A stretch of DNA of 64,000 nucleotides from Bacillus sp. AFS098217 (GCF_002551815.1 NZ_NVPR01000038.1:49650-113649), one strand, 5' to 3'. Shown: positions 20,417 to 31,254, counted from the stretch's first letter. Numbers and translations: made by a program. The notes: generated from the sequence alone by a model not told the origin.

Positions 20417-20446
20417 AAAAAACCCTTCTTTGTGCAAGAAGGGATT
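20417..20446 (-). terminator. Rho-independent terminator downstream of the YIEGIA pair
   Basis: A stem CCCTTCTT/AAGAAGGG with a short loop, followed by TTTTTT on the minus strand, upstream of der. Confidence 0.8.
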
Positions 20447-20502
20447 TGCATTCCAGAATATTTCTTATCATATCAAAACATCTCATATTATATCACACGT
20501 TA

Positions 20503-20688
20503 CTAATGTTTCACAATAATATATACATTCTCTTGCAAACGATGGGCAATGCCATCTAAAATTGCTTCTAAATTATTTGCGACAAACTCCATCTCTTCTT
20601 TTGACTCACAAACAAATAGCGGTGCCCCACCAGCAAACTTTTCTGGCATCGTTGTAATAACAGCAAGAATATAACTCTCTAATATCAT
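20503..20688 (-). CDS. Small partner protein of YIEGIA (capping complex subunit family)
   Basis: A 61-residue soluble protein beginning MILESYILAVITTMPEKF. It corresponds to the small family annotated as the capping complex subunit for YIEGIA. The ATG overlaps the stop of the upstream YIEGIA gene by four bases (ATGA), so the two proteins are probably made in balance. There are no membrane segments or catalytic residues. The role is inferred only from the fixed pairing with YIEGIA. Confidence 0.75.
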   Translation of the reverse strand: MILESYILAVITTMPEKFAGGAPLFVCESKEEMEFVANNLEAILDGIAHRLQENVYIIVKH

Positions 20689-21578
20689 CTTGTATCGCCC
20701 CTTCCTTTCGGAGCTTCTGATGACATGTGAACCGCACTTTCTAATGTTGGTACATTCCCTATTACAGCAATCGCTTTTTCTACATCTCGATCTTGCGGAA
20801 GTACAAATACACCTACTCTTCCATCCTCTAAATCACGCTTAGCTAGTGGCGCTAACGCGGGTGTTCCAGAATCTCTAAATATCCCTAATGCTACTGAAAC
20901 ATCATGTAAAATCGCTTGTCGTTGCCCAAGGTTGGCAATCGTTACCATTGCATCTATAGACTTAGGCTTTAAAATAAAGCCCATTCCATACTTCATAATT
21001 TCTTCTTGCCGTGCTGGCAATCCAATATTCATAATATAAATGTTATCAATGTAGAGTCCAGCCCCTTCAAAGTGAAGAGGACTATACTCAATATCTACAA
21101 GATCACTCAATCTTTTACCAGACATCAATATTTTGGCAATAAAGAGTCCTATTATACCAGCAACTACGCCAGCAATCCATGAATGAAAGCCTATATATGC
21201 GAATGTTGTCGCAAATGATGTTAACATCGCTAAATAGTTGCGACTTTCAAACACTATGGCTATTCCTTCAATATATGTGTTTCCACGCGGTACAAGTTCA
21301 TACCCATCTAATTGTTGCAATGTATTCCTTTCCATATTTCGCACATCACGAAATTGAGTTGCTGCTAACGTCAAGAAAGTAATTGCTGAAAAATCTTTCT
21401 TCAAAATCGATGGAATTGCAATCGCCCCTAAAGCTGCTGCGATTAATCCCATAGCAATATGAATAATTTTCCCATGTAAACGTGTAGGATATTGTCTTGT
21501 ATCTGTACGCAGCATAAAAATTCTTGTTACTGTTCCTGCAATCACGCCACACAAAATGGCTGGTGTATATTCAGTCAT
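20685..21578 (-). CDS. yphB: YphB-like YIEGIA-domain membrane protein
   Basis: A 297-residue protein whose first 170 or so residues include several membrane helices (near 5-20, 35-55, 107-122 and 130-150). The family signature YIEGIA is present exactly (near residue 102, in NTYIEGIAIVF). The C-terminal 130 residues are soluble and include a FILKPKSIDAMVTIANLGQRQ stretch. It lies between yphA and der, as in B. subtilis. Its function is not established; conservation among spore formers points to a sporulation role. Confidence 0.82.
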   Translation of the reverse strand: MTEYTPAILCGVIAGTVTRIFMLRTDTRQYPTRLHGKIIHIAMGLIAAALGAIAIPSILKKDFSAITFLTLAATQFRDVRNMERNTLQQLDGYELVPRGNTYIEGIAIVFESRNYLAMLTSFATTFAYIGFHSWIAGVVAGIIGLFIAKILMSGKRLSDLVDIEYSPLHFEGAGLYIDNIYIMNIGLPARQEEIMKYGMGFILKPKSIDAMVTIANLGQRQAILHDVSVALGIFRDSGTPALAPLAKRDLEDGRVGVFVLPQDRDVEKAIAVIGNVPTLESAVHMSSEAPKGRGDTR

Positions 21579-21581
21579 GTA

Positions 21582-22181
21582 TTACCCTTGCCTTTCTTTT
21601 ACATGTTTTTTCCTAAGCTGCCCTGTATAAGCCGATACTTTTGCGATCCAAATCAAAATTGCAACAATCAGCGTAGAAACAGCAACGATATCAAAAAATG
21701 CCAAACTACCAAATTCATACGGGAAATGTAGCTTGCGGAAAATAAACGTTACTAATATTTCCCCTTGTAACGCTCCCGCATATAAAGAGCATAGACGCAA
21801 CAAACGGTCCTCGTGTAACAATATTGATGCATATACAAGAGCGCCACTTAACATAAAGGTTCGATTCATAACAATCCAGATTGGATCATACACTTCTAAT
21901 AAACGAAAACTTGTATATAACATAGCGATGATAAGTGCTGAAAGTAAGACGTATAATTTTTTCCAAATAGAATATAGCGTAATCCCTAAAAAAGAAATGA
22001 TGCCAAGTAAAAGAGCATTTACTGATATCGTGAAAGAAGCGATAGATACTGTTATTTGCGAGCAAATAATAAATATTAATATAACGGCACTTACCTTCCA
22101 ACGAACAGATTCTTTTTTCATAAAAAATGTTGCAACAATCCAGCCCACCCATGCTAAAAAATAAAAATAATTTCCCTCCAT
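21582..22181 (-). CDS. yphA: YphA-like integral membrane protein
   Basis: A 199-residue, very hydrophobic protein with about seven predicted helices and a basic C-terminal tail (QLRKKHVKERQG). Length and position match YphA. The ATG at 22181 (MEGNYFYFLAWVGW) follows AGGAGGG, so the upstream frame to 22205 was not used. It is three bases upstream of the YIEGIA gene, implying one operon of yphA, yphB-like and the small partner. Function unknown. Confidence 0.8.
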   Translation of the reverse strand: MEGNYFYFLAWVGWIVATFFMKKESVRWKVSAVILIFIICSQITVSIASFTISVNALLLGIISFLGITLYSIWKKLYVLLSALIIAMLYTSFRLLEVYDPIWIVMNRTFMLSGALVYASILLHEDRLLRLCSLYAGALQGEILVTFIFRKLHFPYEFGSLAFFDIVAVSTLIVAILIWIAKVSAYTGQLRKKHVKERQG

Positions 22182-22299
22182 ATTTTTCCCTCCTATCATT
22201 TCCATTATGGGAACTTTTTATAAAAACTAATCCTTTTCTTCTTTCTGTATAGTTTTTCTTATAACAGCAACACTTTGTAATAAGGAGGTGGATACAAAA

Positions 22300-22434
22300 A
22301 TGGGAAAAGATCGTCAAGAAAAGAAACTAAAGGAATCGCGCCGCGTTGAGTCTGATCGCAATCAATCACTGCAATACCCTGGTGCAACAGGGCTTGATAC
22401 ACCAGAGCAAGCAAGAAAACAAAATCAACATTAA
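22300..22434 (+). CDS. ypzI: YpzI-family small protein
   Basis: A 44-residue hydrophilic protein, MGKDRQEKKLKESRRVESDR and onward, rich in charged residues and Gln and ending in NQH. The ATG follows a strong TAAGGAGGTG at ideal spacing, and the frame closes just before a good terminator. It matches the Bacillus YpzI family, for which no function is known. It is divergent from yphA and convergent with the LuxR-type regulator. Confidence 0.8.
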   Translation: MGKDRQEKKLKESRRVESDRNQSLQYPGATGLDTPEQARKQNQH

Positions 22435-22435
22435 A

Positions 22436-22481
22436 AAAGAACTGAAAAAGCAGCTCATATTAGCTGTTTTTTCAGTTCTTC
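22436..22481. terminator. Bidirectional terminator between ypzI and the LuxR-type regulator gene
   Basis: An AAGAACTGAAAAA/TTTTTCAGTTCTT stem encloses an inner CAGCT/AGCTG pair. It overlaps the last codons of the regulator gene on the minus strand and serves ypzI on the plus strand. Confidence 0.85.
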
Positions 22482-25036
22482 TCCTGTGTTATTAATCCAA
22501 TCTCTAACGCTTTGTTAACTGCTTCTACACGATTAGAAACTTGAAGCTTCGTATATATATTAATAATATGTGTTTTTACTGTTGAAATAGAAATATAAAG
22601 TTTTACACCAATTTCCTTATTCCTCACCCCAGTAGCTAAGACACCTAACACTTCTAATTCTCGCTGACTTAACATTGGGTCTATTTCTTCTTTTTGCTTT
22701 TCTCCTAATAATTGAAATAAAAAATCTTGTTCTGCCTTATTTAAATCTTGTAACCTTTCTTTTTTCAAGCATACGAATAATGGTTTCAATTGTTTTTCCA
22801 TTAATTTATATGGTGACAGGATACTATTTTCATAACTATAATAGATAGCTTCTCTCAATAGATTTAGCTGTTCTCGTTTCCCTTTTTTATTTTTTTCTAA
22901 TATACAAACCTTCAATAACAATGATTCAATGAGTACAATCCGCATTTTGTTTTTTCTTGTAATTTCTGCAACCTCATCAATTACATGTAGTGACTCCTGT
23001 ATATTCCCTTTCCAGGATAAAATTTTTGCATATAATAGCTTATCTTCCATTCTCAAACGTTTTTTTATCTTCTTTTGATGGTACATGGAAACAAACAGAT
23101 TGATTTGCTCTCTATATTCTCCCTCAAGCTCTATTGCATATTTTAATAAAGATGCTAAATATTGTTGATATACAGGAAATGCTTGTAACTGACGAATTAT
23201 CTCTACTGCACTCGGATAATTCCCTTTCAAAATTTGAAGTTCCATAACATTATATAAATACCCTTTTTCTAAAGCGGACTCTCCTTGCGAAACCTTTTCT
23301 AAAGACTGCTCCGCCAAATCTAATTGCAATCGTTTTAAATAAATACCTGTTACTCCAATATAACAGCTTTCTAACATTGTCCTCAAAATTGGATGCTTCT
23401 CAATGAACGAAAATATTTCACCATATAACTTTTCACATTCATTTAATTCTCCTAAATCTTCTTTTATTTGACTTAATGAACTTAAAATAACAATCTTTAC
23501 ATATGGATTTTTAATTTTCTGTTCAAGCATTTGAGCCTTGTGGAGCATATATATAGCTTCTTTAACTCGTTCCTGAAACCTTAGAAGAAACGATAATTCC
23601 GCATAAATAATTGCTTTCGTCACATCACTCATATTCATCTCATCCATTTCAGTGATAAACGCTACATCTACATATAAATTTTCTTCCACAATTAAGGCTT
23701 TACAAAATTCAAATACCCTCCAATATTCTGATTCACTGTTTTGTTCATAAATAACTGTTAATATGTCTACGCAGCGTTCTAATTCCAAATTGCAGTAATA
23801 ATAAAATATAAGCTGAAAAGCCAATTCCTTACGTCTCACAACAAAGGATAGTGGAATATGGTGTAGATATCCCCAGCCATTTCGATTCTGTCCATATCTT
23901 TCAATTTTATCTAAAGCTGCTTCATAATCTTTCGCCTCTAACAATACCTTTACACACTCATCAAAATCTCCTAGCTGTTCATATATATAAGCTGCACGTA
24001 AATACAGTTCCTCCTTCTCTTCTTTTTCTAACTTCTCAAAACAATGTTGTAAAAATTGTTGAAAAATGGCGTGGTAACGGTATATTCCTCTCTCTTCATC
24101 AATCACTGTCATAAATAAATTCTTTTGAAATAATCGTTTTAATATTTCCTTTTCATTTGGTTTTCCTAAAAATTGATTACAGATTCCTTCCGTAAAATAG
24201 CTTAAAATCGAAGTTTTGATTAGAAAATCTTTTTCCTCCTCTTTTAAATCATTTAATATCTCATTTGATAAATATGTGATTACATATTTATTAAGAGCCT
24301 TTATATTTTCGATATCATTACGCCGATCTAATTTCGCAAGCGCAAGAAGCTGAAGCCCACCAATCCACCCTTCAGCTAATCCGTTCATTTTTTGAACAAG
24401 TTCCCGTTTGATATTTAATCCCAATGTTTCTTGAATAAATTGAACCCCTTCATGAAAGGATAATTTTAAATCTTTGTCACCAATTTCTAAAATCGTTCCT
24501 GCCATCAATAATTCTCCGGTATATATATTCGGTTCATCCCTTGTTAATATAATCATTCGAATATTAGGAGAAGAATGTTTTAAAAAATATCTTATAGACT
24601 CATTTACCTCACGATCCGCAATATAGTGAAAATCGTCAAAAACAATTGTAATATTTTCTTCTTTACTTAATAGATTAATAAGCTCTATGACAATATACTT
24701 CATGTCTTCCTTGTGCATAATTGTTTGGAATAAAGTAAAAATCTCCTCTTCCTCTTTCAAAAAAACGCGTAAACTCTCCAACACATAATACCAAAAAGAA
24801 AACAATGTATTATTTTCTTCATCTAATGAAATCCAAGCTACTGGTAACCTTGGATATTCCTTAAAAAACGATGCCAAGACAGTGGTTTTCCCACTGCCAG
24901 CTGCACCTTTTATTACAATTAACTTATAATTATCTAAATCTTGTAGCTTCCGAAATATGCTCTCCCTTTTTACGTAATTCTGTCGCGGAACTGGAGGCAT
25001 AAGTTTAGTCGAAAGAATTTGAAATTCTATATTCAT
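22472..25036 (-). CDS. MalT/LuxR-type STAND transcriptional regulator
   Basis: A large 854-residue regulator. The N-terminus carries a P-loop NTPase with Walker A GAAGSGKTT (residues 44-52) and Walker B VFDDFHYI (near 131). The middle, about 340-760, is helical and TPR-like, suitable for ligand sensing. The C-terminus (about 785-850) is a LuxR helix-turn-helix with LSQRELEVL and VKTHIINIYTKL. This is the MalT-like architecture: ATP and a ligand drive oligomerisation and promoter activation. It is the last gene of an apparent operon with an ABC-2 exporter, 39 bases after the second permease. The inducer is unknown. It is more A/T-rich than the flanking core genes. Confidence 0.9.
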   Translation of the reverse strand: MNIEFQILSTKLMPPVPRQNYVKRESIFRKLQDLDNYKLIVIKGAAGSGKTTVLASFFKEYPRLPVAWISLDEENNTLFSFWYYVLESLRVFLKEEEEIFTLFQTIMHKEDMKYIVIELINLLSKEENITIVFDDFHYIADREVNESIRYFLKHSSPNIRMIILTRDEPNIYTGELLMAGTILEIGDKDLKLSFHEGVQFIQETLGLNIKRELVQKMNGLAEGWIGGLQLLALAKLDRRNDIENIKALNKYVITYLSNEILNDLKEEEKDFLIKTSILSYFTEGICNQFLGKPNEKEILKRLFQKNLFMTVIDEERGIYRYHAIFQQFLQHCFEKLEKEEKEELYLRAAYIYEQLGDFDECVKVLLEAKDYEAALDKIERYGQNRNGWGYLHHIPLSFVVRRKELAFQLIFYYYCNLELERCVDILTVIYEQNSESEYWRVFEFCKALIVEENLYVDVAFITEMDEMNMSDVTKAIIYAELSFLLRFQERVKEAIYMLHKAQMLEQKIKNPYVKIVILSSLSQIKEDLGELNECEKLYGEIFSFIEKHPILRTMLESCYIGVTGIYLKRLQLDLAEQSLEKVSQGESALEKGYLYNVMELQILKGNYPSAVEIIRQLQAFPVYQQYLASLLKYAIELEGEYREQINLFVSMYHQKKIKKRLRMEDKLLYAKILSWKGNIQESLHVIDEVAEITRKNKMRIVLIESLLLKVCILEKNKKGKREQLNLLREAIYYSYENSILSPYKLMEKQLKPLFVCLKKERLQDLNKAEQDFLFQLLGEKQKEEIDPMLSQRELEVLGVLATGVRNKEIGVKLYISISTVKTHIINIYTKLQVSNRVEAVNKALEIGLITQEKN

Positions 25037-25075
25037 CCTATCACCTTGTCATTCATTCTCAATTCCCAGTTTATC

Positions 25076-26062
25076 CTAAATTTTACCCGTTTTCACCATT
25101 TTATTATGCATCCATACACTCATTGCGAAAAATAGCATCATAATTATTACAACATATATAAAATGACCTATATTATCAATTATACGATGACCATTTTCAA
25201 TTGATTCAATAAATAGAAGATACTGTTTTTGAGGAAGCATTCTTACAAACCAATCAATTATTGTCCCATTGTCTTTTACAGGAAAAAACAACCCCGACAA
25301 AATAGATGTAAGAACAATTATTGAAGAAGATAACATAACGACGTTATCTTCTTTCTTTATTATCGTGCTCATAAATAAAGAAAAAGAAATTCCCAGTAAA
25401 ACAAGAATTGCTAACATATAACTATATTCTAAATAACTAAATCCTATTTTCACATTAAAAATACTCTTTTCAATCATCAAAATGAGAAATATCGGGATAT
25501 ATAGCATACAGAATACGAACAAAATATGCCCCAATAGATAATTGTTTATCCGTATTTTTGAAGATACAATTCGAATCAATATTTTCTTTTCTCGATCCTC
25601 TTTATAAAAGTGCATAAACATAACACTACCTAATAAAACAAACATACAAACATACCCTAATATATTTGTACCAATTTTGCGTGTCTCTTTCGTATGAACA
25701 GATTGATTTCTCTTTTTCCCAATAGCATTTTCTATTTCTTCCTTAAACGCTTTCCCTTTTATTGTTTTTATATCCAGCTGACCATTCTCCTTCATAGCAA
25801 TGGCTGCATCGTATTTTTTCATCACAAACTCTGACATATTGGGTGCTTCCTTCACCTTAGTAACCTGAAACCCTTCTGCTTGAATTTCAACATGCTTCCC
25901 ATTCGTTACATAGGCAATATTGCCCTTCATCTCAAATTTTGATGTGAAAAAAATTGCAAGAGCGATTGAAACACTCGTCAGCATAATCGTTAAAAATACA
26001 TAGCTCTTTTTACTTAAAACTCGATTTAAATTATACTTAAAAATAATCCCAATTTCATTCAT
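25076..26062 (-). CDS. ABC-2 type transporter permease, second subunit
   Basis: A 328-residue membrane protein with one N-terminal helix (about 18-37), a large extracellular domain of roughly 100 residues, and a group of five helices from about 135 to the end. This is the ABC-2 exporter permease topology. The ATG overlaps the preceding permease stop by four bases (ATGA). Together with the ATPase and the shorter permease it would form a heteromeric exporter. The substrate cannot be read from sequence; lipid-like antibiotics are common for this class. Confidence 0.85.
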   Translation of the reverse strand: MNEIGIIFKYNLNRVLSKKSYVFLTIMLTSVSIALAIFFTSKFEMKGNIAYVTNGKHVEIQAEGFQVTKVKEAPNMSEFVMKKYDAAIAMKENGQLDIKTIKGKAFKEEIENAIGKKRNQSVHTKETRKIGTNILGYVCMFVLLGSVMFMHFYKEDREKKILIRIVSSKIRINNYLLGHILFVFCMLYIPIFLILMIEKSIFNVKIGFSYLEYSYMLAILVLLGISFSLFMSTIIKKEDNVVMLSSSIIVLTSILSGLFFPVKDNGTIIDWFVRMLPQKQYLLFIESIENGHRIIDNIGHFIYVVIIMMLFFAMSVWMHNKMVKTGKI

Positions 26063-26802
26063 ACATAATCCTCCTCTTTAAAAAAGACGGAACAGAAAAA
26101 TAGCCCTAAACTAGACAACACAATGAATATACTCCCTGTTACACCAAATAAACTCAAATCGTGATCATACACAATTTTCATCATACATTCTACAACCCAC
26201 TTCACAGGAGAAATATACGATACAACACGGATCATGTCTCCGTATCCATCAAGCGAAAAGAAAATACCGCCCAAAATTGCAAAAATATTATTTATAATTG
26301 TTAATATCGCATTTGTCACTTCTTCACTTTTTAAAATGCAACAACATAGTATTCCTACAACAGAAGAAAGCATATTAAACAATAGCGCTATTATAACTAC
26401 ATAAATAGCATAACGGCCCCCAAACGATACCTTTAGCCATATATGTGTCACCAGCATTACAAATAGTAAGCAAATAGAAGTAAATGTAAATGTCGCTAAT
26501 ACCTTCGTTATATATACATAAGAAGTACGAATCGGACTATACATGACTCTTAAATTACTGCTCTTTAAACTTGATTCCATGAAACTATTTGATGCTGTCA
26601 TAGAAACATTTAATACACTATAAATTAATATCGTAATCCCATAATAATCATAAGAGGTAATCGCCCCCTCTCCATAGATATCACTACTTAAATAACCAAG
26701 AATCACGATAAACAATAAAGGGAAAATTGTATTCGTTAATACAAGAGGGGGATTTGTTATAATGTTCATCATATCTCTTTTATAAAGGGTTAAAAATCCC
26801 AT
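26059..26802 (-). CDS. ABC-2 type transporter permease, first subunit
   Basis: A 247-residue protein with six hydrophobic helices and the compact ABC-2 permease layout, including SYISPVKWVVECMMKIVYD near the C-terminus. It lacks the large extracellular domain of its partner. The start was placed at the ATG at 26802 (MGFLTLYKRDM), after AAGGTGG; the TTG at 26817 overlaps the ATPase stop. Tight spacing on both sides marks it as the middle of the exporter operon. Confidence 0.85.
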   Translation of the reverse strand: MGFLTLYKRDMMNIITNPPLVLTNTIFPLLFIVILGYLSSDIYGEGAITSYDYYGITILIYSVLNVSMTASNSFMESSLKSSNLRVMYSPIRTSYVYITKVLATFTFTSICLLFVMLVTHIWLKVSFGGRYAIYVVIIALLFNMLSSVVGILCCCILKSEEVTNAILTIINNIFAILGGIFFSLDGYGDMIRVVSYISPVKWVVECMMKIVYDHDLSLFGVTGSIFIVLSSLGLFFCSVFFKEEDYV

Positions 26803-26813
26803 ATGAACCACCT

Positions 26814-27752
26814 TCAATCTCTTAATTTTCTCCCCGTAAGTTGTAAAAATACAGTTTCCAAACTAGCTACTTCACTTGTCATATTTTTTATTTTTACACC
26901 CTTATTCATAAGAAGAGCAATCACCTTATCTAAATTTTCTACACCCTTTATCACAGTAATTTGCAATAATTCTCCTGTTACTTTTACATCTCTTACTCCT
27001 TCTACTATAAATAACTCTTCTCCGATTCCTTTTGTAATCCCATCACATTCAATGGAATAACATATATCATTCATAATATGTTCTTTCAATTCTTCTTTTG
27101 ACCCTTCCGCAATGACTTCCCCACGATCAATCACGATAATTCTAGTTGAAATTCCCTCTACTTCCTCCATGTAATGTGTCGTATATAAAATCGTAGCCCC
27201 CTTCTCTCTTAAATGCTGGATAGATTGCAAAATATGATTACGGGACTGCGGGTCAATCCCTACAGTTGGCTCATCCATAATAATGACTCTTGGCTTATGG
27301 GCAATTGCACACGCTATATTCAATCTCCTTTTCATGCCACCAGAAAAAGTTTTTGGTTTTTCCTTTCTCTTATCTAAAAGAGAAACAAATTGTAAAGCTT
27401 CTGTTACAGATTCTTGCAGTTCATCTCCCTTCAAGCCATAGAGAGAGGCGAAAAATGCAACATTCTTTTCAGCTGATACCTCTTCATATATGGCTAAATC
27501 TTGCGGAACAATTCCTAAAAAACTTTTTATATATCGTTCATTTCCTTTATAATTCTTCCCATCAAATAAAATCTCTCCCTTATCTTGTTTCAATATTGTT
27601 GATAATAAGTGAATAAGCGTACTTTTCCCGGCCCCATTCGGCCCAAGAAAGCATAAAATTTCACCTTCCCATACAGAAAACGAAATATTAGATAGCGCTG
27701 CAAAGTCCCCATAGCACTTCGTTACTTTATCCACTTCAATAATTTTGTTCAT
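26814..27752 (-). CDS. ABC transporter ATP-binding protein (drug-exporter type)
   Basis: Nucleotide-binding subunit of about 312 residues. Walker A GPNGAGKST, signature FSGGMKRRLN, Walker B VIIMDEPTVGIDP and the switch histidine in TTHYMEE are all intact. A C-terminal domain of about 90 residues follows, as in DrrA-like and LnrL-like ATPases. The ATG at 27752 follows AAAGGAGAAG; the frame to 27806 runs back into the terminator hairpin and was rejected. It is the first gene of the exporter/regulator operon. Confidence 0.93.
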   Translation of the reverse strand: MNKIIEVDKVTKCYGDFAALSNISFSVWEGEILCFLGPNGAGKSTLIHLLSTILKQDKGEILFDGKNYKGNERYIKSFLGIVPQDLAIYEEVSAEKNVAFFASLYGLKGDELQESVTEALQFVSLLDKRKEKPKTFSGGMKRRLNIACAIAHKPRVIIMDEPTVGIDPQSRNHILQSIQHLREKGATILYTTHYMEEVEGISTRIIVIDRGEVIAEGSKEELKEHIMNDICYSIECDGITKGIGEELFIVEGVRDVKVTGELLQITVIKGVENLDKVIALLMNKGVKIKNMTSEVASLETVFLQLTGRKLRD

Positions 27753-27792
27753 ACCATCTTCTCCTTTCCTCTTCATTGTACGAAACAGATAC

Positions 27793-27840
27793 ATAAAAAA
27801 AATCAACCGAACGGTTGATTCTTTCGGTTGATTTTTTATT
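27793..27840. promoter_or_regulatory. Palindrome upstream of the ABC operon: fni terminator and possible operator
   Basis: A perfect 20-base palindrome AATCAACCGAACGGTTGATT (27801-27820) is followed by a further half copy, TTTCGGTTGATTTTTT. On the minus strand the hairpin ends in a run of T, so it can terminate fni. Its core also resembles operator palindromes of TetR-type repressors and lies about 50 bases ahead of the ABC ATPase ATG. Confidence 0.6.
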
Positions 27841-27888
27841 CTTATCTTATTTTGATTTATGAATAACCTACAAAAAACTTAAAAAGCA

Positions 27889-28950
<1,062 letters not shown>

Positions 28951-30099
28951 TTATTTCTTTAATTTTTTCAATTGTTCACCGATAATATCACTAAATTGGA
29001 AAGTTGCAGACTCAGAAGCTGGCTCATATTGGCTATAATCTTCTGTTACATTATTTTCTTCAAGAGCTTCTTTTATGCTTAAAGAAATACGTTTTTCTGC
29101 TGCATGTACTTCAAGTACTTTCACTTTCACTTCTTGTCCCATTTCTAATACTTCATTTGGATTTTTCACGTGACGATTTGCGATTTGTGACACATGCACA
29201 AGTCCTTCTACACCTGGTAAAATTTCCACGAAAGCACCGAACGTAACAATACGTCTTACTGTTCCCTCTCGAACATCTCCCACTTTTATTTCAGCAGCAA
29301 CATTTTCCCAAGGACCTGGCTGAGCTGCTTTAATTGATAAAGAAATACGATGTGTATCTGCATCAACGGATAATACTTTTACTTTTACCTTTTGTCCTTG
29401 TTCTAATAAGTCAGAAGGCTGTTCAACACGATCATGGGAAATTTGTGAAATATGAACTAAACCATCTACACCGCCAACGTTAACAAAAGCACCAAAGTCC
29501 GTTAATCTTTGCACGGTTCCTTCCACAATATCTCCTTCTTTTAAAGAAGAGATAGCCTCTTTTTTCTTAGAATCTAATTCTTGTTCTACTACCGCTTTAT
29601 GTGAAAGAATAACACGGTTCTTTTCGCGATCTAGTTCAACAATCTTCACCGCTAATGTTTTCCCTTTGTATTCAGTAAAATCTTCTACATAATGTACTTC
29701 TACAAGTGAAGCTGGAATAAATCCGCGGACACCAAGATCCACAACTAAACCACCATTCACGATATCTTTTACAGTAACATCAAATACATCACCAGAATTG
29801 AATTTCTCTTGTAATTCTGTCCACGCTTTCTCTGCATCAACAGCTCGCTTAGATAAAACAAGATCGTCATCTTCTAATTTAATAACTTTCAACTCAAGAG
29901 TTTGGTCTAATTCTACAACATCGCTCGCTTTTTCAATATGAACGTTAGCTAATTCACTAATAGGAATAACGCCATCTGTTTTGTATCCAACATTTACAAG
30001 AACTTGTTTTTCTTCAACTTTTGTTACAGAACCCGTAACAACGTCACCCACTTGTAATGCTTTTGAATCCATCACTTCTTCATTCATTTTCTCTACCAT
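28951..30099 (-). CDS. ypfD: Ribosomal protein S1 homologue (YpfD), four S1 domains
   Basis: A 382-residue RNA-binding protein with four S1/OB domains at roughly 17-85, 103-168, 188-257 and 273-342. Repeated signatures include [21 protein letters not shown] and [10 protein letters not shown]. It is shorter than the six-domain S1 of Gram-negative bacteria, as usual in Bacillus. Classical S1 function on all mRNAs is not certain here. The ATG follows GGGAGG. A 350-base gap separates it from cmk. Confidence 0.93.
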   Translation of the reverse strand: MVEKMNEEVMDSKALQVGDVVTGSVTKVEEKQVLVNVGYKTDGVIPISELANVHIEKASDVVELDQTLELKVIKLEDDDLVLSKRAVDAEKAWTELQEKFNSGDVFDVTVKDIVNGGLVVDLGVRGFIPASLVEVHYVEDFTEYKGKTLAVKIVELDREKNRVILSHKAVVEQELDSKKKEAISSLKEGDIVEGTVQRLTDFGAFVNVGGVDGLVHISQISHDRVEQPSDLLEQGQKVKVKVLSVDADTHRISLSIKAAQPGPWENVAAEIKVGDVREGTVRRIVTFGAFVEILPGVEGLVHVSQIANRHVKNPNEVLEMGQEVKVKVLEVHAAEKRISLSIKEALEENNVTEDYSQYEPASESATFQFSDIIGEQLKKLKK

Positions 30100-30103
30100 T
30101 GAA

Positions 30104-30412
30104 ATACCTCCCTACAGAATTGACAAAGCCTTTTTTATGTATATACGAAATGAAAACAAATGCTTTCATTTGCATGTTATAAGAAATGTTCCACACATAC
30201 CCAATTCCAATACACTTTATAGGAAAATACATAAAACCTATATAATTAGTATACAGCAAATTTGCCTTGAATAAAGTATGTTTTGAAATATAATAGCGAA
30301 TATATTCTGACAGTTCTATCCCTCTTTAACTAACTTCTTACAAATTGGCTTATTTGTCAAGGGAAGCGTCTTATGATTCACTACTATCTTGATATTTTTA
30401 GAAGAAATAAAC
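30104..30412. other. Intergenic region upstream of ypfD
   Basis: About 310 bases with no credible open frame. A TATACT hexamer near 30250 on the minus strand could be a -10 element, but no good -35 accompanies it. No known riboswitch or leader was recognised. Confidence 0.4.
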
Positions 30413-30452
30413 AAAAAAATAAAGAAAGAGGAATATTCCTCTTTCTTTATTT
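30413..30452 (-). terminator. Rho-independent terminator of cmk
   Basis: A long perfect palindrome (about 17 bp per arm, centred on GGAATATTCC) overlaps the cmk stop codon and is followed by T7 on the minus strand. Confidence 0.9.
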
Positions 30453-31124
30453 CGCAAACACTTCAGAAATAATGTTCATGATTTTTTGGACAACCTCTTC
30501 AATTGATAAGGAGGTTGTATCTAATTCTAATGCATCATCTGCTTTTTTAAGTGGAGAAACTTCGCGCTCAGAATCCAATTTATCACGCTGGGCAATTTCT
30601 TTTTTTAATTGCTCTAAACTGGAGGCGAAACCCTTCTTCATATTTTCTAGATGTCTTCTTTCCGCTCTTTCTTCAACAGAAGCAAGCATAAAAATCTTCA
30701 CTTCAGCATTAGGTAATACATGTGTACCAATATCACGACCGTCCATTACGACGCCACCCTTTGCAGCTAATTCTTGTTGACGGCGTACCATTTCTTCACG
30801 AACAAGACGATGCTTTGCAACAATAGATACACGATTTGTTACGTCTGGTGTACGAATCACTTCAGATACATCTTGTCCATTTAAAAAGACAAGTTGTGTA
30901 TTTTCTCCTTGTTGAAATTCGATATGTACATTTTTTAAAACATCCATTAATTTTTCTTCATTTTCAATATCCACATTTTGTTCAAGCGCAGCGTATGTAA
31001 GAGTACGATACATTGCACCTGTATCAATATAGACATATGAAAGTTCTTTTGCAACAACCTTCGCAACCGTACTTTTCCCAGCTGCCGCTGGACCATCTAT
31101 CGCAATTGAAATTCGTTTATCCAT
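30447..31124 (-). CDS. cmk: Cytidylate kinase
   Basis: Phosphorylates CMP and dCMP with ATP. The 225-residue protein has the P-loop GPAAAGKST (residues 10-18), [15 protein letters not shown] and [16 protein letters not shown] (near 101-116), and the lid arginines in [13 protein letters not shown]. This is the standard bacterial CMP kinase. The gene lies just after ypfB and before ypfD, as in B. subtilis, except that ypfA is not seen here. The ATG follows GAGGTG at a suitable distance. Confidence 0.97.
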   Translation of the reverse strand: MDKRISIAIDGPAAAGKSTVAKVVAKELSYVYIDTGAMYRTLTYAALEQNVDIENEEKLMDVLKNVHIEFQQGENTQLVFLNGQDVSEVIRTPDVTNRVSIVAKHRLVREEMVRRQQELAAKGGVVMDGRDIGTHVLPNAEVKIFMLASVEERAERRHLENMKKGFASSLEQLKKEIAQRDKLDSEREVSPLKKADDALELDTTSLSIEEVVQKIMNIISEVFAK

Positions 31125-31254
31125 TGTAACACCTCATTTTTTCACTTATAAAACAAAATGAAAAGCAGGTACATCCCCCTGCTTCTCTCCGTTTGTTTCA
31201 CGCCATTAAGTCCTCAATTATTGTAGCATAATCCTCCCTAGAAGAAAATGAAAA

